Shown in pieces: positions 50,556 to 60,584 of a stretch of DNA of 64,000 nucleotides. The translations under genes and the position numbers were made by a program. Position 1 is the stretch's first letter, and each line of letters opens with the position of its first letter. The stretch is from the NCBI RefSeq assembly GCF_040066175.1, contig NZ_JBEAAM010000009.1:80482-144481 (forward strand), read 5' to 3'. This stretch comes from Solimonas sp040066175. GTDB lineage: Bacteria; Pseudomonadota; Gammaproteobacteria; Nevskiales; Nevskiaceae. The notes beneath the pieces are model-generated. The model was given only the letters and a program-made list of their open reading frames with translations. It made no database searches and had not been told where the DNA came from.

Positions 50556-51494
50556 ATGACCCGCTGGACCGAACGCGACATTCCCGATCTCTCCGGCAAG
50601 ACCGCCCTGGTCACCGGTGCCAACAGCGGCCTGGGCCTGGCGACCGCTCAGGCGCTGGCCGCTCACGGCGCGCGCGTCGTGCTCGCCTGCCGTGGCCAGG
50701 CCAAGGCCGACGCGGCGATCGCACAGATCCGCGCGCGCACACCCGAAGCCCGACTCGAATATCTGGAACTGGACCTGTCGGATCTGGGCTCGGTGCGCCG
50801 CGCCGCCGATCAGTTCAGGGCCGGCCATCCGCGCCTCGACATCCTCGTCAACAACGCCGGCGTGATGGGCCTGCCGCTGCTGCGCACCGGGGACGGTTTC
50901 GAGCTGCTGTTCGGCACCAATCACCTCGGTCACTTCGCGCTGGGCGGCCTGCTGCTGGACCGCCTGCGCGCGGCGCCCGGCGCGCGCATCGTGTCGGTCG
51001 CCAGCCTCGCGCACTGGACCGGGCGCATGCCGCTGGACGACCTCAACTGGGAGCGGCGCCGCTACAGCAAGGCTGGCGCCTACGCGCAGTCCAAGCTCGC
51101 CAACCTGATGTTCGCGCTGGAACTGCAGCGCCGCGTCGATCGCGCCGGCCTCGACATCAAGAGCATCGCCGCGCATCCGGGCTATGCCGCCACCAACATC
51201 TTCTTCGGCGGCGAGGCCGCGCAGGCGTCGCTGCTGCGCAGCCTGTGGACGCGTGCGGCGAAACTGGGCGCGGCCGTGTTCGCGCAGCCCGCCGAGCTGG
51301 GCGCGCTGCCGAGCCTGTACGCGGCCACCGCGCCGGATGCCAGCGGCGGCGAGTACTACGGCCCCGACGGCCCCTTCGAGGCACGCGGCCACCCCAAGCG
51401 CGCCTACGTCAGCCCCTACGCGCGCAACCCGCGTCTCGCCGCCGGGCTGTGGGCCGCGTCGGAACGGCTGACCGGCGTGCACTGGGATCTGTAG
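50556..51494 (+). CDS. Retinol-dehydrogenase-like SDR
   Basis: 312 residues. VTGANSGLGLATAQALAAHG, NNAGVMGLPLLRTGDGFELL, VASLAHWTGRMPLDDLNW and YAQSKLANLMFALEL (Tyr/Lys). It resembles the SDR at 46542. ATG at 50556. It is 9 bp upstream of the 5-alpha-reductase-like gene, so the two are likely cotranscribed and may act in sequence on one molecule. Confidence 0.87.
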   Translation: MTRWTERDIPDLSGKTALVTGANSGLGLATAQALAAHGARVVLACRGQAKADAAIAQIRARTPEARLEYLELDLSDLGSVRRAADQFRAGHPRLDILVNNAGVMGLPLLRTGDGFELLFGTNHLGHFALGGLLLDRLRAAPGARIVSVASLAHWTGRMPLDDLNWERRRYSKAGAYAQSKLANLMFALELQRRVDRAGLDIKSIAAHPGYAATNIFFGGEAAQASLLRSLWTRAAKLGAAVFAQPAELGALPSLYAATAPDASGGEYYGPDGPFEARGHPKRAYVSPYARNPRLAAGLWAASERLTGVHWDL

Positions 51495-51503
51495 GACCGC
51501 GCG

Positions 51504-52289
51504 ATGAGCGTGGCGCAATGGCATGACTGTCTGCTGGTCGGCTATGCCGCCGCGTCGGTGTTCGTGTTCGTCATGCTGCAGTTCTTCGTCAAGGCCGCCT
51601 ACGGCAAGCACAAGGCCGACCAGCTCGCGTGGTGGTGGGGGCCGGGCGTACCGACACGCGTGTCGTGGATCGTGATGGAGGCACCGTCGTCGATCGGCTT
51701 CGCGCTGATCTACTTCGCCGGCGCACGCGCGTTCGATGCCGCGCCGCTGGTGCTGCTGCTGATGTGGCAGGCGCACTACTTCCAGCGCAGCTTCATCTAT
51801 CCGTTCATTCGCAGCGTGCGCCCCGGCGACACGACGCCGCTGCTGATCCCGGCCATGGCCTTCGTCACCAATCTGGGCATCTCCTTCCTCAACGCGACGA
51901 TCCTGTCCTGGACCGAGGTCCGCGCCGACTATGGCGCCGGCTGGCTGACCGATCCGCGCTTCCTGGCCGGCGCCGCGCTGTTCGTCGCGGGCTATCACAT
52001 CAACCGCAAGGCCGACCGCATGCTCGCCGCGCTGCGCAAGCCGGGCGAGACCGGTTACCGGATCCCGCGCGGCTGGCTCTACGAGAAGATCAGCTGCCCG
52101 AACTACTTCGGCGAATGCCTGATCTGGGCCGGCTGGGCCATTGCAACCTGGTCGTCGGCCGGCGTCGTGTTCGTGCTGTGGACGCTGGCCAACCTGCTGC
52201 CGCGCGCACTGTCCACGCACCGCTGGTACCGCGAGAAGTTCCCCGACTACCCGTCCGCGCGGCGCGCCGTGATTCCCGGCGTCCTTTGA
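51504..52289 (+). CDS. Steroid 5-alpha-reductase-like membrane protein
   Basis: 261 residues, mostly hydrophobic with about six TM helices. HYFQRSFIYPFIRS, YRIPRGWLYEKISCPNYFGE, LIWAGWAIATWS and RWYREKFPDYP follow the C-terminal block of 3-oxo-5-alpha-steroid 4-dehydrogenase (SRD5A) enzymes, which reduce the delta-4 bond of 3-oxo-steroids with NADPH. In bacteria this fold is found in steroid and sterol users and in some polyisoprenoid metabolism. Adjacent SDR and nearby hydroxysteroid genes favour steroid chemistry; activity is unproven. Confidence 0.85.
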   Translation: MSVAQWHDCLLVGYAAASVFVFVMLQFFVKAAYGKHKADQLAWWWGPGVPTRVSWIVMEAPSSIGFALIYFAGARAFDAAPLVLLLMWQAHYFQRSFIYPFIRSVRPGDTTPLLIPAMAFVTNLGISFLNATILSWTEVRADYGAGWLTDPRFLAGAALFVAGYHINRKADRMLAALRKPGETGYRIPRGWLYEKISCPNYFGECLIWAGWAIATWSSAGVVFVLWTLANLLPRALSTHRWYREKFPDYPSARRAVIPGVL

Positions 52290-52308
52290 GCGGTCGCCGG
52301 ACCGGCGA

Positions 52309-53916
52309 TCACATGCGGAAGATGCCGTAGCGCGGATCGCCGATCGGCGTGTTCAGCGCCGCCGAGATCGAAATGCCCAGCGCGTTGCGCGTATCGACGG
52401 GATCGAGGATGCCATCGTCCCAGATCTCGGAGGTGGACCAGTACGCCGACTGCTTGCGCCTGAACTCACCGAGCACCGGATCGCGGATCGCGTCGATCTC
52501 GGCCTGGCCGAGCTTCTTGCCCTGACGCTGCAGCTGGCGGATCTTGACGTCCGCGAGCGTGTTCGCGGCCTGCTCGGCGCCCATCACGCTGATCTGCGAC
52601 TGCGGCCAGCTGAACAGGAAGCGCGAGTCGAAGGCACGACCGGACATGCCGTAGTTGCCGGCGCCGAAGGAGCCGTGGCACATCACGGTGAACTTGGGCA
52701 CTTCCGAACACGACACCGCCATGATCATCTTGGCACCGTCCTTGGTGATGCCGCGGCGCTCGTACTCGCGGCCGACCATGAAGCCGGTGATGTTCTGCAG
52801 AAAGACGATCGGCGTGCGGTTCTGGTTGCACAGCTCGATGAAGTGCGCGCCCTTGAGCGCGCTGTCGTTGAACAGCACGCCGTTGTTGGCGAGGATGCCG
52901 ACCTTGTAGCCCCAGAGGTGCGCGTAGCCGCAGATCAGGGTCTTGCCGTAGTTGGGCTGGTATTCGTGGAAGCGCGAGCCATCGACGATGCGCGCGATGA
53001 CCTCGTGCATGTCGAACTGCTGCTTGATGTCCTGCGGCAGGATGCCGTACAGCTCGGACGCGTCGTAGTACGGGTCTTCCGGCGGCTGCCATTCGATGCG
53101 CGTCTTCTCCGGGCGCTTGAACTGGCCGACGATGTCGCGCGCGATTGCGATCGCTTCCTCCTCGCTCGACGCCGGGTAGTCGGCGGTGCCGGACACGCTG
53201 GTGTGCATGTCGCAGCCGCCGAGCTCATCGACGGTGTTCTCCTCGCCGGTCGCGGCCTTCACCAGCGGCGGGCCGGCGAGGAAGATCGCGCCGGTGCCGC
53301 GCACGATGACGTTGTAGTCCGACAGACCCGGCACGTAGGCGCCGCCGGCCGTGCAGTGGCCCAGCACGACGGCCACCTGCTGCACGCCCATCTTCGACAG
53401 GATGCACTGGTTGCGGAAGATGCGACCCGCGTAGTACTTGTCGGCGAACAGTTCCGCCTGCAGCGGCAGGAAGCCGCCGGCGGAGTCGCAGAGGTGCACC
53501 ACCGGCAGGCGGTTCTCGATGGCGATGTCGAGCGCGCGCACGGTCTTCTTCACCGTCAGCGGATACCAGGCACCGCCCTTCACCGAGGCGTCGCCGGCGT
53601 TGATGACCACCTCCCGCCCGGCGACGATGCCGATGCCGGTCACGCAGCCCGCACCGGGCACCTCGCCACCGTAGGCCTCGTTGGCCGCCAGCGACGACAG
53701 TTCCAGGAACGGCGTGCCCGGGTCGAGCAGCTGCTCGATGCGCTCGCGCACGAACATCTTGTTCTGGCTCTTCAGGCGCTCGAGATCGCGGTGCGGGCGG
53801 TCATGCCGCGCCTGGTGCTGTCGCGCCTTGAACTCCGCGGCGAGCCGCCGGTTGTGCGCGGCATTGGCCTGGAACTCGGCGGAAGACGTGTTGAGACGGG
53901 ATTCAATGCGTTTCAT
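52309..53916 (-). CDS. Acyl-CoA carboxylase carboxyltransferase (MCC/geranyl-CoA carboxylase beta type)
   Basis: 535 residues of carboxyltransferase fold. LCDSAGGFLPLQAELFADKY, CTAGGAYVPGLSDYNVIV, NNGVLFNDSALKGAHFIEL, FLQNITGFMVGREYE and FSWPQSQISVMGAEQAA are of the methylcrotonyl-/geranyl-CoA carboxylase beta class. With AtuA-like and carboxylase-alpha genes upstream, geranyl-CoA (AtuC) is one candidate substrate, methylcrotonyl-CoA the other. It is the last gene of this minus-strand operon. Confidence 0.9.
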   Translation of the reverse strand: MKRIESRLNTSSAEFQANAAHNRRLAAEFKARQHQARHDRPHRDLERLKSQNKMFVRERIEQLLDPGTPFLELSSLAANEAYGGEVPGAGCVTGIGIVAGREVVINAGDASVKGGAWYPLTVKKTVRALDIAIENRLPVVHLCDSAGGFLPLQAELFADKYYAGRIFRNQCILSKMGVQQVAVVLGHCTAGGAYVPGLSDYNVIVRGTGAIFLAGPPLVKAATGEENTVDELGGCDMHTSVSGTADYPASSEEEAIAIARDIVGQFKRPEKTRIEWQPPEDPYYDASELYGILPQDIKQQFDMHEVIARIVDGSRFHEYQPNYGKTLICGYAHLWGYKVGILANNGVLFNDSALKGAHFIELCNQNRTPIVFLQNITGFMVGREYERRGITKDGAKMIMAVSCSEVPKFTVMCHGSFGAGNYGMSGRAFDSRFLFSWPQSQISVMGAEQAANTLADVKIRQLQRQGKKLGQAEIDAIRDPVLGEFRRKQSAYWSTSEIWDDGILDPVDTRNALGISISAALNTPIGDPRYGIFRM

Positions 53917-53997
53917 CGGTGTACGTCCTATACGAGCCGGCGCCGTCCCTGGCGCCGACTTTCAAGACAATTGGGGAATGCGATCACTCGAACTCGC

Positions 53998-54495
53998 CTA
54001 CGCTGAAGGTTCGAAGGACAGCAGCAAGGCATCGCGGTCGAAGGTCTGGCCTTTTTCGTACTTGACCGTCTGGATCACCCCGTCGCGCGGCGCGGTCACG
54101 GTGGTCTCCATCTTCATGCTCTCCATCACCAGCAGCACCTGGCCCTTGGTCACCGCATCGCCCGGCCGGACGTGCACGGCGACGATGCTGCCCGGCATCG
54201 GCGCACGCACGCTGTCCTCGGCGGCGCCGTGCAGGGAGGCGGCGAGACGGTCGAGCGGATGGCGATAGCGCAGCTGGTACGCCGCGCCGTCGAGATGCAC
54301 GAAGACATCGTCGCCGCGCGTCGCCACGACGACTTCGTGGTGCTCGCCGTCGATGGTCAGCCACGCGCGGCCGTCGGCGCCGGTGCGCAGATCGACCGCG
54401 AGCACGCGCTCGCCGATGTGCACGCGATAGCCGTCGCGGGCGCGCGACAGCTCGACGTTGAGATCCTGATCTTCGAGTTTGAAGGCGTGATGCAT
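53998..54495 (-). CDS. Stand-alone biotinyl (BCCP-type) subunit of the carboxylase
   Basis: 165 residues. The C-terminal biotin domain has the lysine acceptor in VMESMKMETTV; the N-terminal half is the small BT-like domain that normally links biotin carboxylase and BCCP. In most MCC/geranyl-CoA carboxylase alpha subunits this is fused to the biotin carboxylase. Here it begins 5 bp after the carboxylase stop; GGAGGA, at the 3' end of that gene, is its ribosome binding site. Confidence 0.87.
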   Translation of the reverse strand: MHHAFKLEDQDLNVELSRARDGYRVHIGERVLAVDLRTGADGRAWLTIDGEHHEVVVATRGDDVFVHLDGAAYQLRYRHPLDRLAASLHGAAEDSVRAPMPGSIVAVHVRPGDAVTKGQVLLVMESMKMETTVTAPRDGVIQTVKYEKGQTFDRDALLLSFEPSA

Positions 54496-54500
54496 GGCGC

Positions 54501-56035
<1,535 letters not shown>

Positions 56036-56039
<4 letters not shown>

Positions 56040-56698
56040 CCTGTCTTCTTACGGGGTGCTGCGGTCGAGCCTTGCGGTCGCGGTATCAGGCCCTCGCACA
56101 GCAGAGAGGCGATCTGCTCGGCGAGCGTGTCGATGTCGAGGCGGCCGTGGCCGCGCAGGTAGTTCCAGGTCGCGTGCTCGATGCCGCCATAGACCAGATC
56201 GCGAAAGAGCCGCGGCGGAACGTCCGCGCGAAATGCTCCGGCGCGCTGTCCGGACTCGATCTCATCGACCAGGAACTGCGTGTAGCGGCGATTGCGCGCG
56301 TGCAGGGCGGAGCCGTGATACTTCGTCACTTCCTGCACTTCGCGGAACATCAGCTTGCACAGCTGCGGGTCGTCGCGCACGGCGCGCAGGTGATGGCGCA
56401 CCAGCACGCGTACGCGCTCGCGCGGCTCGTCGATGCCGGACAGCGCCCGCTCGGTATCGCCGAACAGCTCGTCGTACCAGCGTTCGAGCACCTGCAGCAG
56501 CAGCTCGCGCTTGGTCGAGAAATACTTGTACACCAGTCCCTCGACGACGCCGATGCGCGCGGCGATCTCGGCGACCGATGCCGCGTCGTAACCCTTCTCG
56601 CAGAACAGGTCACGCGCGGCGACCAGGATCTCGTCCACGCGCTGCTCGCGCGCCAGGCGCGGCGCGTGCAGGCGAACGGTCTTGCGCGCAGCAGCCAC
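56036..56698 (-). CDS. TetR-family regulator inside the carboxylase operon
   Basis: 220 residues. N-terminal HTH (ILVAARDLFCEKGYDAASVAEIAARIGVVEGLVYKYFSTK, quoted here as its core GYDAASVAEIAARIGV). The C-terminal ligand domain (RHHLRAVRDDPQLCKLMF...) is helical. It is placed between AtuA-like and biotin-carboxylase genes, a common site for an AtuR-like repressor. Its stop overlaps the carboxylase ATG. It likely represses the operon until an acyl-CoA ligand binds. Confidence 0.86.
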
Positions 56699-56704
56699 CG
56701 GCGC

Positions 56705-58468
56705 TCAGTCGAGATCCGCCGGCACGGTCACCGGGAAGTCCATCAGGATCTGCGCCAGCATCTTGCCCTGCGGGTCATAGCGCAGGCTGGCCATGCCGCC
56801 GCCGCCCAGCGCCTCGTGCATCAGGAAGTTGAAGCCGTTCAGACCCGGCAGTTCGAAGCGCTCGACCTTGCCCTGCACGAAGTGCGCGAAGTACTGCTTC
56901 ACCGCGTCCGCAGTGAGCTGCGCGCGCAGCCACGGCAGGTACTCGGGCTTGCGCGCGAGCACGCCGACGTTCGCTGCATTGCCCTTGTCGCCCGAACGAC
57001 CGTAGGCCAGTCGGATCAGGGGGACCTGCCGGGTCGGGCCGGTCGGCATCGTGCCGGCGATCTCGACCGCAGGTGCCGACCGGGCATCGCCGCAGATCAC
57101 CACCGGCGCTGCAAACGGCCGGCCATCGACTTCGACGGGCACCGCGCTCTTCGGCACCAGACAGGAGAACAGGCGCACCAGCGGCGTCGGCGCAGGACGG
57201 CCGCCGGAGAATCCGGTGATGCCCTGCGCCATCGCCGTCGCCGGCGGAATGAACTCGCGGCCGAACAGGTCCAGCGCCTTGCCGTCGGCGTGCTGGACGG
57301 CGATCTTGAGGATCACCTCGCGGGTGTCGCGACGCCGGGCGTTCGCACCCCAGTTCGCCTCGCTGCCCAGCACCTCGACGTCGGTGCGCGTGTAGTCGGC
57401 GAGACCGCGCTCGGCGAACATGCGGCGCGTGCGCTTGAGGATCGCACGGGCCACGGCCTCGGCCTTGGCCACCGCATCGACGCCGCCGATCATCATCGTC
57501 CCGGTCGTGCGGAAGCCGTCCTGCCAGGTGGCCGAGACCTTGTAGCTGGCGGTGGGCGCACGGCCCTTGGCGCCGGTGACCTCGACGCGGTTCTCGCCGA
57601 CCTGCGTGAGCCGGACGTCGCGCCAGTCGCAGCTGACGTCCGGCAGCAGGTACGCGGACGGATCGCCGATCTCGTAAACGATCTGTTCGGCGACGGTCTC
57701 CGGCACGACGCGGCCGCCGGTGCCGGCCGGCTTGGTCACGACGAAGGTGCCGTCCGCCCGGCACTCGGCGATCGGGAAGCCCATGCGGTCCCAGTCGTCC
57801 GCGACCTTGTCCCAGTCCGTGCTGATGCCGCCGGTGGCCTGCGCGCCGCATTCGACGACATGTCCCGCGAGGCTGCCGGCGGACAGCTTGTCGAACTCGT
57901 CGGCCTTCCAGCCGAACTCGTGGATCAGCGCGCCGAGCACGATCGCCGAATCGACGCAGCGCCCGGTGATCACGATGTCGGCGCCGCCGTCGAGTGCCTG
58001 CGCGATCGGGAAGGCGCCGAGATAGGCGTTCATGCTCCACAGCTTCTCGGGCAGCGCCGTGCCGCTGAACATCTCCTTCGTGCCGGCGAACTCGGCGGCG
58101 CGCGGCAGCAGATCGTCGCCGGTGACGATCGAGACCTTGAGGTCGATGCCCTTCTCCGTGAGCCTGTCCTCGATCGCGGCCTTGCAGGCCTGCGGATTCA
58201 CTCCGCCGGCATTGGTCACGACCTTGATGCCCCGGGCCTTCAACTTCGGCGCCAGCGCGGCCACGACGCCGGGGAAATCGGTCGCAAATCCCGCGTTGGG
58301 ATCCTTGGCACGCGCGCGCGCCAGCAGCGACATCGTGATCTCGGCGAGGTAGTCGAGGACGAGATAGTCGATCTGTCCCGATTCGACCAGCTGCTTCGGG
58401 CCTTCCGCGGAATCGCCCCAGAAGCCGGCGCCGCAGCCGATGCGGACGACATCGCGTGACGCGTTCAT
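56705..58468 (-). CDS. atuA: AtuA-like acyclic-terpene-utilisation protein (DUF1446)
   Basis: 587 residues. IGCGAGFWGDSAEGPKQLVE, LDYLAEITMSLLARARAKD, TNAGGVNPQACKAAIEDRL, DIVITGRCVDSAIVLG and RSGDKGNAANVGVL are hallmarks of the DUF1446/AtuA family. AtuA is required for citronellol/geraniol degradation in Pseudomonas, though its biochemical activity is not established. One base separates it from the enoyl-CoA hydratase stop. With carboxylase genes it indicates branched, methyl-blocked acyl-CoA catabolism. Confidence 0.9.
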   Translation of the reverse strand: MNASRDVVRIGCGAGFWGDSAEGPKQLVESGQIDYLVLDYLAEITMSLLARARAKDPNAGFATDFPGVVAALAPKLKARGIKVVTNAGGVNPQACKAAIEDRLTEKGIDLKVSIVTGDDLLPRAAEFAGTKEMFSGTALPEKLWSMNAYLGAFPIAQALDGGADIVITGRCVDSAIVLGALIHEFGWKADEFDKLSAGSLAGHVVECGAQATGGISTDWDKVADDWDRMGFPIAECRADGTFVVTKPAGTGGRVVPETVAEQIVYEIGDPSAYLLPDVSCDWRDVRLTQVGENRVEVTGAKGRAPTASYKVSATWQDGFRTTGTMMIGGVDAVAKAEAVARAILKRTRRMFAERGLADYTRTDVEVLGSEANWGANARRRDTREVILKIAVQHADGKALDLFGREFIPPATAMAQGITGFSGGRPAPTPLVRLFSCLVPKSAVPVEVDGRPFAAPVVICGDARSAPAVEIAGTMPTGPTRQVPLIRLAYGRSGDKGNAANVGVLARKPEYLPWLRAQLTADAVKQYFAHFVQGKVERFELPGLNGFNFLMHEALGGGGMASLRYDPQGKMLAQILMDFPVTVPADLD

Positions 58469-58469
58469 C

Positions 58470-59252
58470 TCAGTTTCCGGTGAAGTTCGGCGGACGCTTC
58501 TCCTGGAAGGCGGCCATGCCTTCCTTGGCGTCCTGCGTACTCGACATGACCGGCACCATCGCCTGCGCGTACTCCAGGGCCTCGCGCAGCGCCATGTCGC
58601 GCGTCGCGTTGAAAGCCTGCTTGCCGAGGCGGATCGCCGTCGGTGACTTGTCGGTGATGCGCGCCAGCAGCCAGTCCAGCCTGGCATCGAGCTCGGCGCG
58701 CGGCACGACGTAGTTGACGACACCCCAGTCCAGCGCGTCCTGCGCGGTGAACTGCTCGCCGGTGATGCACATCTCCTGCAGCCGGCGCGGCGGCAGCACG
58801 CGCATCATGTACGGCAGGATCATCATCGGCGTCACGCCGATCTTCGACTCGGTCGTGCCGATGCGGATGTCGTCGGCGGCGATGGCCAGGTCGCAGGCGC
58901 ACAGCAGGCCGAAGCCGCCGGCCATGACGTGGCCGTTGACGCGCGCGATCACCGGCAGCGTGCAGTCCTGCAGGCGCTTGAACAGATCGACGATGTAGTG
59001 CCTGGGCCGCGCGAAATCGACGGCGAACGCAAAGCCCTGCGTGTTCTTGGCCAGATCGGCGCCCGCGCAGAAGGCCTTGTCGCCGGCGCCGGTGATGACG
59101 ATCGCGCGCACCTCGTTGCCGGCGGTCGCCTCGGCGATGCCGCGGTCGATCGTGCGCACGACCTGCTCGTTGAGCGCGTTGCGGCGCTCCTCGCGGTTGA
59201 TGATGATCCACTGCACTGCGCCGCGGCGTTCGATCAGTACCGGCTCGGACAT
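58470..59252 (-). CDS. Enoyl-CoA hydratase (AtuE-like position)
   Basis: 260 residues of crotonase fold. AFCAGADLAKNTQ, ARVNGHVMAGGFGLLCACDL and GTTESKIGVTPMMILPYM carry the oxyanion hole and catalytic region. Ends EKRPPNF. Preceded by GGGAG, it is the first gene of the carboxylase operon, where Atu-type clusters keep an isohexenylglutaconyl-CoA hydratase. Ordinary enoyl-CoA hydratase activity is equally possible. Confidence 0.85.
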   Translation of the reverse strand: MSEPVLIERRGAVQWIIINREERRNALNEQVVRTIDRGIAEATAGNEVRAIVITGAGDKAFCAGADLAKNTQGFAFAVDFARPRHYIVDLFKRLQDCTLPVIARVNGHVMAGGFGLLCACDLAIAADDIRIGTTESKIGVTPMMILPYMMRVLPPRRLQEMCITGEQFTAQDALDWGVVNYVVPRAELDARLDWLLARITDKSPTAIRLGKQAFNATRDMALREALEYAQAMVPVMSSTQDAKEGMAAFQEKRPPNFTGN

Positions 59253-59352
59253 CGGAGCTCTCCCGGAATTTCCTGTCCGCCACCTTATGGCGGCACTTGG
59301 TGAGTCTGCCTCACCCGAATGCAGGATGCCCGCGGGACAGCCGCCCGACGCT

Positions 59353-60579
59353 TCAGAGGACCGTGATGAGCGCCGCGACGGCGAGCGACACGGCCATGAC
59401 CCCTGCGACCAGCCGCCAGTCCGGATCGCGCGCGATCCGCGCCAGGCCGCCGGGCGGGCGCGGCACGCGCGTCAGCAGCGCGGCGTCCTCGCCGGAGGGC
59501 TGGCGCAGCCGCTGGATCGCGGCGGCGGAATCGAAGCGCGGCGACAGCGGCCAGGACTCCGCCGCGGCGGACGGCGCCGGCAGCGGCAGTCGCTCGGTGG
59601 CCGAACCGGTATCCGCACGTGTGAGCGCCTCGGTCGGCTCGGCGCCGTGGACCGCCAGACGCAGCGTCGCGTCGGCCGGCCCTGAAGGATCGGCGGCCGG
59701 ATGCGTGACCGCGGAAGGCGTCGCGCCAGCCGCCGGTCCGGCATCCGCCGGCAGCTGCGCGAGACAGGCATGCAGGTCCGCCGCCATCTCACGCGCGCTC
59801 TGGTAGCGCACGGACGGGTCCTTCTCCAGCGCGCGGGCGACGATCAGGTCGAGCAGCGGCGGCACGCTCGACACGATGCGACTGGGCGCGGCGTGCGGCG
59901 CGGTGGCGATGCGGTGGATCAGCTGCGCGGTATCGGCACCGGAGAACGGCGGGCGGCCGACGATCATTTCGTAGAGCACGGCGCCGAGCGCGAACAGATC
60001 GGAGCGGTGATCGACCGGGCGCCCCGCGACCTGCTCCGGCGACATGTACTTGGGCGTGCCGAGCAGCACGCCGGTCTGGGTCTTGACGTCGGACAGCGGC
60101 AGACGCGCCAGCCCGAAGTCCATGATCTTGGCGTGCCCGCTGCGCACGATCATGATGTTGGCCGGCTTGATGTCACGGTGGATGACGCCGTGCTCGTGCG
60201 CGAACGCCAGGCCGTCGGCGATCTCCGCGGCGAGCGCGACCGCCTCGCGCAGCGACAGGCCACCCTGCTGCAGGCGCTCGCGCAGATCGACGCCGCGCAG
60301 CAGTTCCATCGCCATGTAGGCGAGCTCGCCCTCGCGGCCGACGTCGTAGATGGTGATGATCGCCGGATGGCTCAGCCGGCCGGCGGCGCGCGCCTCCTGC
60401 AGGAAGCGCACCTCGTAGCTCTGCCGCTCGGCCGTGTCGCCGGTCAGCAGGATGGTCTTGATCGCCACGGTGCGATCCAGCAGCGGGTCCTCCGCGCGAT
60501 ACACGACCCCCATCGCGCCGCGTCCGATCTCGGCGACGATGCGGTAGCGGCCCAGTTGCGTCAGCTTCGCTTCGCTCAT
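59353..60579 (-). CDS. Ser/Thr protein kinase with C-terminal membrane anchor
   Basis: 408 residues. Kinase domain at about 11-270: EIGRGAMGVVYRA, Lys in TVAIKTI, HRDIKPANIM, DFGLA and GTPKYMSPEQ. A Pro/Ala-rich linker follows, then a TM helix at the very end (LVAGVMAVSLAVAALITVL), so the kinase faces the cytoplasm as a tail-anchored protein. It ends a two-gene unit, 5 bp after the PEGA protein gene. Targets unknown; the upstream protein is the obvious candidate. Confidence 0.9.
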   Translation of the reverse strand: MSEAKLTQLGRYRIVAEIGRGAMGVVYRAEDPLLDRTVAIKTILLTGDTAERQSYEVRFLQEARAAGRLSHPAIITIYDVGREGELAYMAMELLRGVDLRERLQQGGLSLREAVALAAEIADGLAFAHEHGVIHRDIKPANIMIVRSGHAKIMDFGLARLPLSDVKTQTGVLLGTPKYMSPEQVAGRPVDHRSDLFALGAVLYEMIVGRPPFSGADTAQLIHRIATAPHAAPSRIVSSVPPLLDLIVARALEKDPSVRYQSAREMAADLHACLAQLPADAGPAAGATPSAVTHPAADPSGPADATLRLAVHGAEPTEALTRADTGSATERLPLPAPSAAAESWPLSPRFDSAAAIQRLRQPSGEDAALLTRVPRPPGGLARIARDPDWRLVAGVMAVSLAVAALITVL

Positions 60580-60584
60580 GACGG

